From a bacterium (GTDB lineage Bacteria > Bacillota > Bacilli > Lactobacillales > Streptococcaceae), in contig CAJNCF010000013.1 in the NCBI GenBank assembly GCA_905221195.1, forward strand, positions 1 through 12,759: a stretch of 12,759 bases of DNA, written 5' to 3'. The notes below the pieces were generated by a model. That model was not told the DNA's origin and made no database searches. It was given only the letters and a program-made list of their open reading frames with translations. The stretch's first letter is position 1, and every line of letters starts with the position of its first letter. Made by a program: the position numbers and the translations under genes. This document shows positions 12,399 to 12,759 of the stretch, in pieces.

Positions 12399-12586
12399 AT
12401 ACTCAATAAAAATCAAAGCATAAACTAGCCGCAGGTTGCTCAAAGCACTGCTTTGAGGTTGCAGATATAACTGACGAAGTCAGTTCAAAACACTGTTTTG
12501 AGGTTGTGGATAGAACTGACGAAGTCAGTAACCATATCTACGGCAAAGCGATGTTGACGTGGTTTGAAGAGATTTTCGAAGAGTAT
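12399..12586 (-). repeat. BOX element, A-B-B-C form, minus orientation
   Basis: 188 bp from ATACTCAATAAAAATC to GATTTTCGAAGAGTAT. BoxC is at 12399-12437, two boxB units follow (about 12438-12484 and 12484-12529, each a CAAAGCACTGCTTTG-type hairpin plus ACTGACGAAGTCAGT), then boxA (about 12530-12586, with CGGCAAAGCGATGTTGACG). BoxC is slightly shortened. Confidence 0.92.
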
Positions 12587-12624
12587 AAGAATCTTAAAAT
12601 CAGAAAAACGCATTATATCAGTAC

Positions 12625-12759
12625 TGTACTGACCCCAAAAAGTTGGACAAATAATTATTGAAAGGATTTAGTTCTGTATTGCACAGGACTAAGTCCTTTT
12701 AGTTTTACCTTAATTCGTTTGTTGTTGTAGTAATCGATATAGTCTATAATGGCTTGTTC
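12625..12759 (-). mobile_element. IS3-family insertion sequence, 3' end
   Basis: The terminus TGTACTGACCCCAAAAAGTT (12625-12644) followed by GGACA is the inverted-repeat type of IS150-group IS3 elements, and the transposase C-terminus reads up to it. The exact outer base is uncertain by a few positions because GTACTGTACTG is internally repeated. The rest lies beyond the window. Confidence 0.85.
12655..12759 (-). CDS. IS3-family transposase OrfB, C-terminal 34 residues
   Basis: Reading leftward from 12759: EQAIIDYIDYYNNKRIKVKL, then KGLSPVQYRTKSFQ and stop at 12655. The DYxxYYNxKRI...LKGLSPVQYR ending is diagnostic of IS3-family OrfB (DDE integrase-like, rve domain tail). The catalytic residues lie outside the window, so integrity cannot be judged. 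The inverted repeat starts within about 10 nt of the stop, as usual for these elements. Confidence 0.92.
   Translation of the reverse strand, partial: EQAIIDYIDYYNNKRIKVKLKGLSPVQYRTKSFQ

Overview
The window comes from the Streptococcus pneumoniae / pseudopneumoniae / mitis cluster. The AT-rich low-GC codon use, three BOX repeats (the BOX-A end is the target of the classical BOX-PCR primer), an adcAII-pht zinc operon almost identical to what I remember from pneumococcus, and an IS3-family transposase tail all point there.

Layout. Bases 1-5032 are leftward chromosomal genes: a polyhistidine-triad surface protein (phtD-like, cut by the window), the zinc-binding lipoprotein adcAII with an AdcR box at its promoter, an APC-family amino-acid permease, and the extracellular thioredoxin pair etrx1 (lipoprotein) and ccdA1 (membrane reductant conduit). 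Bases 9072-12267 are housekeeping genes: hup (HU protein), degV/fakB-like (fatty-acid binding), a yitT-like membrane protein pointing right, and ribF (flavokinase/FAD synthetase) that appears to be leaderless. Bases 12399-12759 hold a BOX element with two boxB units and the end of an IS3-family element.

Between them (5267-9071) lies a compact 3.8-kb integrated element bounded by 66-bp imperfect direct repeats (62/66 identical). The right copy is also the rho-independent terminator of hup, so the target was the hup terminator. Inside there is only what a lysogeny module would carry: a perfect-consensus leftward promoter (PR-like) with an operator in its spacer, an SOS-cleavable CI/LexA-like repressor with an operator in its own promoter, a cassette that looks like a type III toxin-antitoxin system, a second small RNA unit, a three-TM protein that could be a superinfection-exclusion protein, and a tyrosine integrase. 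There are no replication, packaging, structural or lysis genes. The leftward promoter has only a 17-codon ORF that ends inside the attachment site. The integrase has His in place of the first catalytic Arg and seems shortened just before it, so the element is probably stranded.

The strongest candidate for something undescribed is 6327-7105. A consensus promoter drives a ~100-nt RNA with two 20-nt perfect repeats at a 36-nt period; each repeat is a hairpin, and the first has pseudoknot potential. A terminator follows, then a 144-aa MazF/ToxN-like protein, then a second promoter, a hairpin RNA containing 8 nt complementary to both repeats, and another terminator. Copies of a 27-bp palindromic repeat flank the whole. 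With an immunity repressor and a possible exclusion protein beside it, the element reads as a domesticated anti-phage island.
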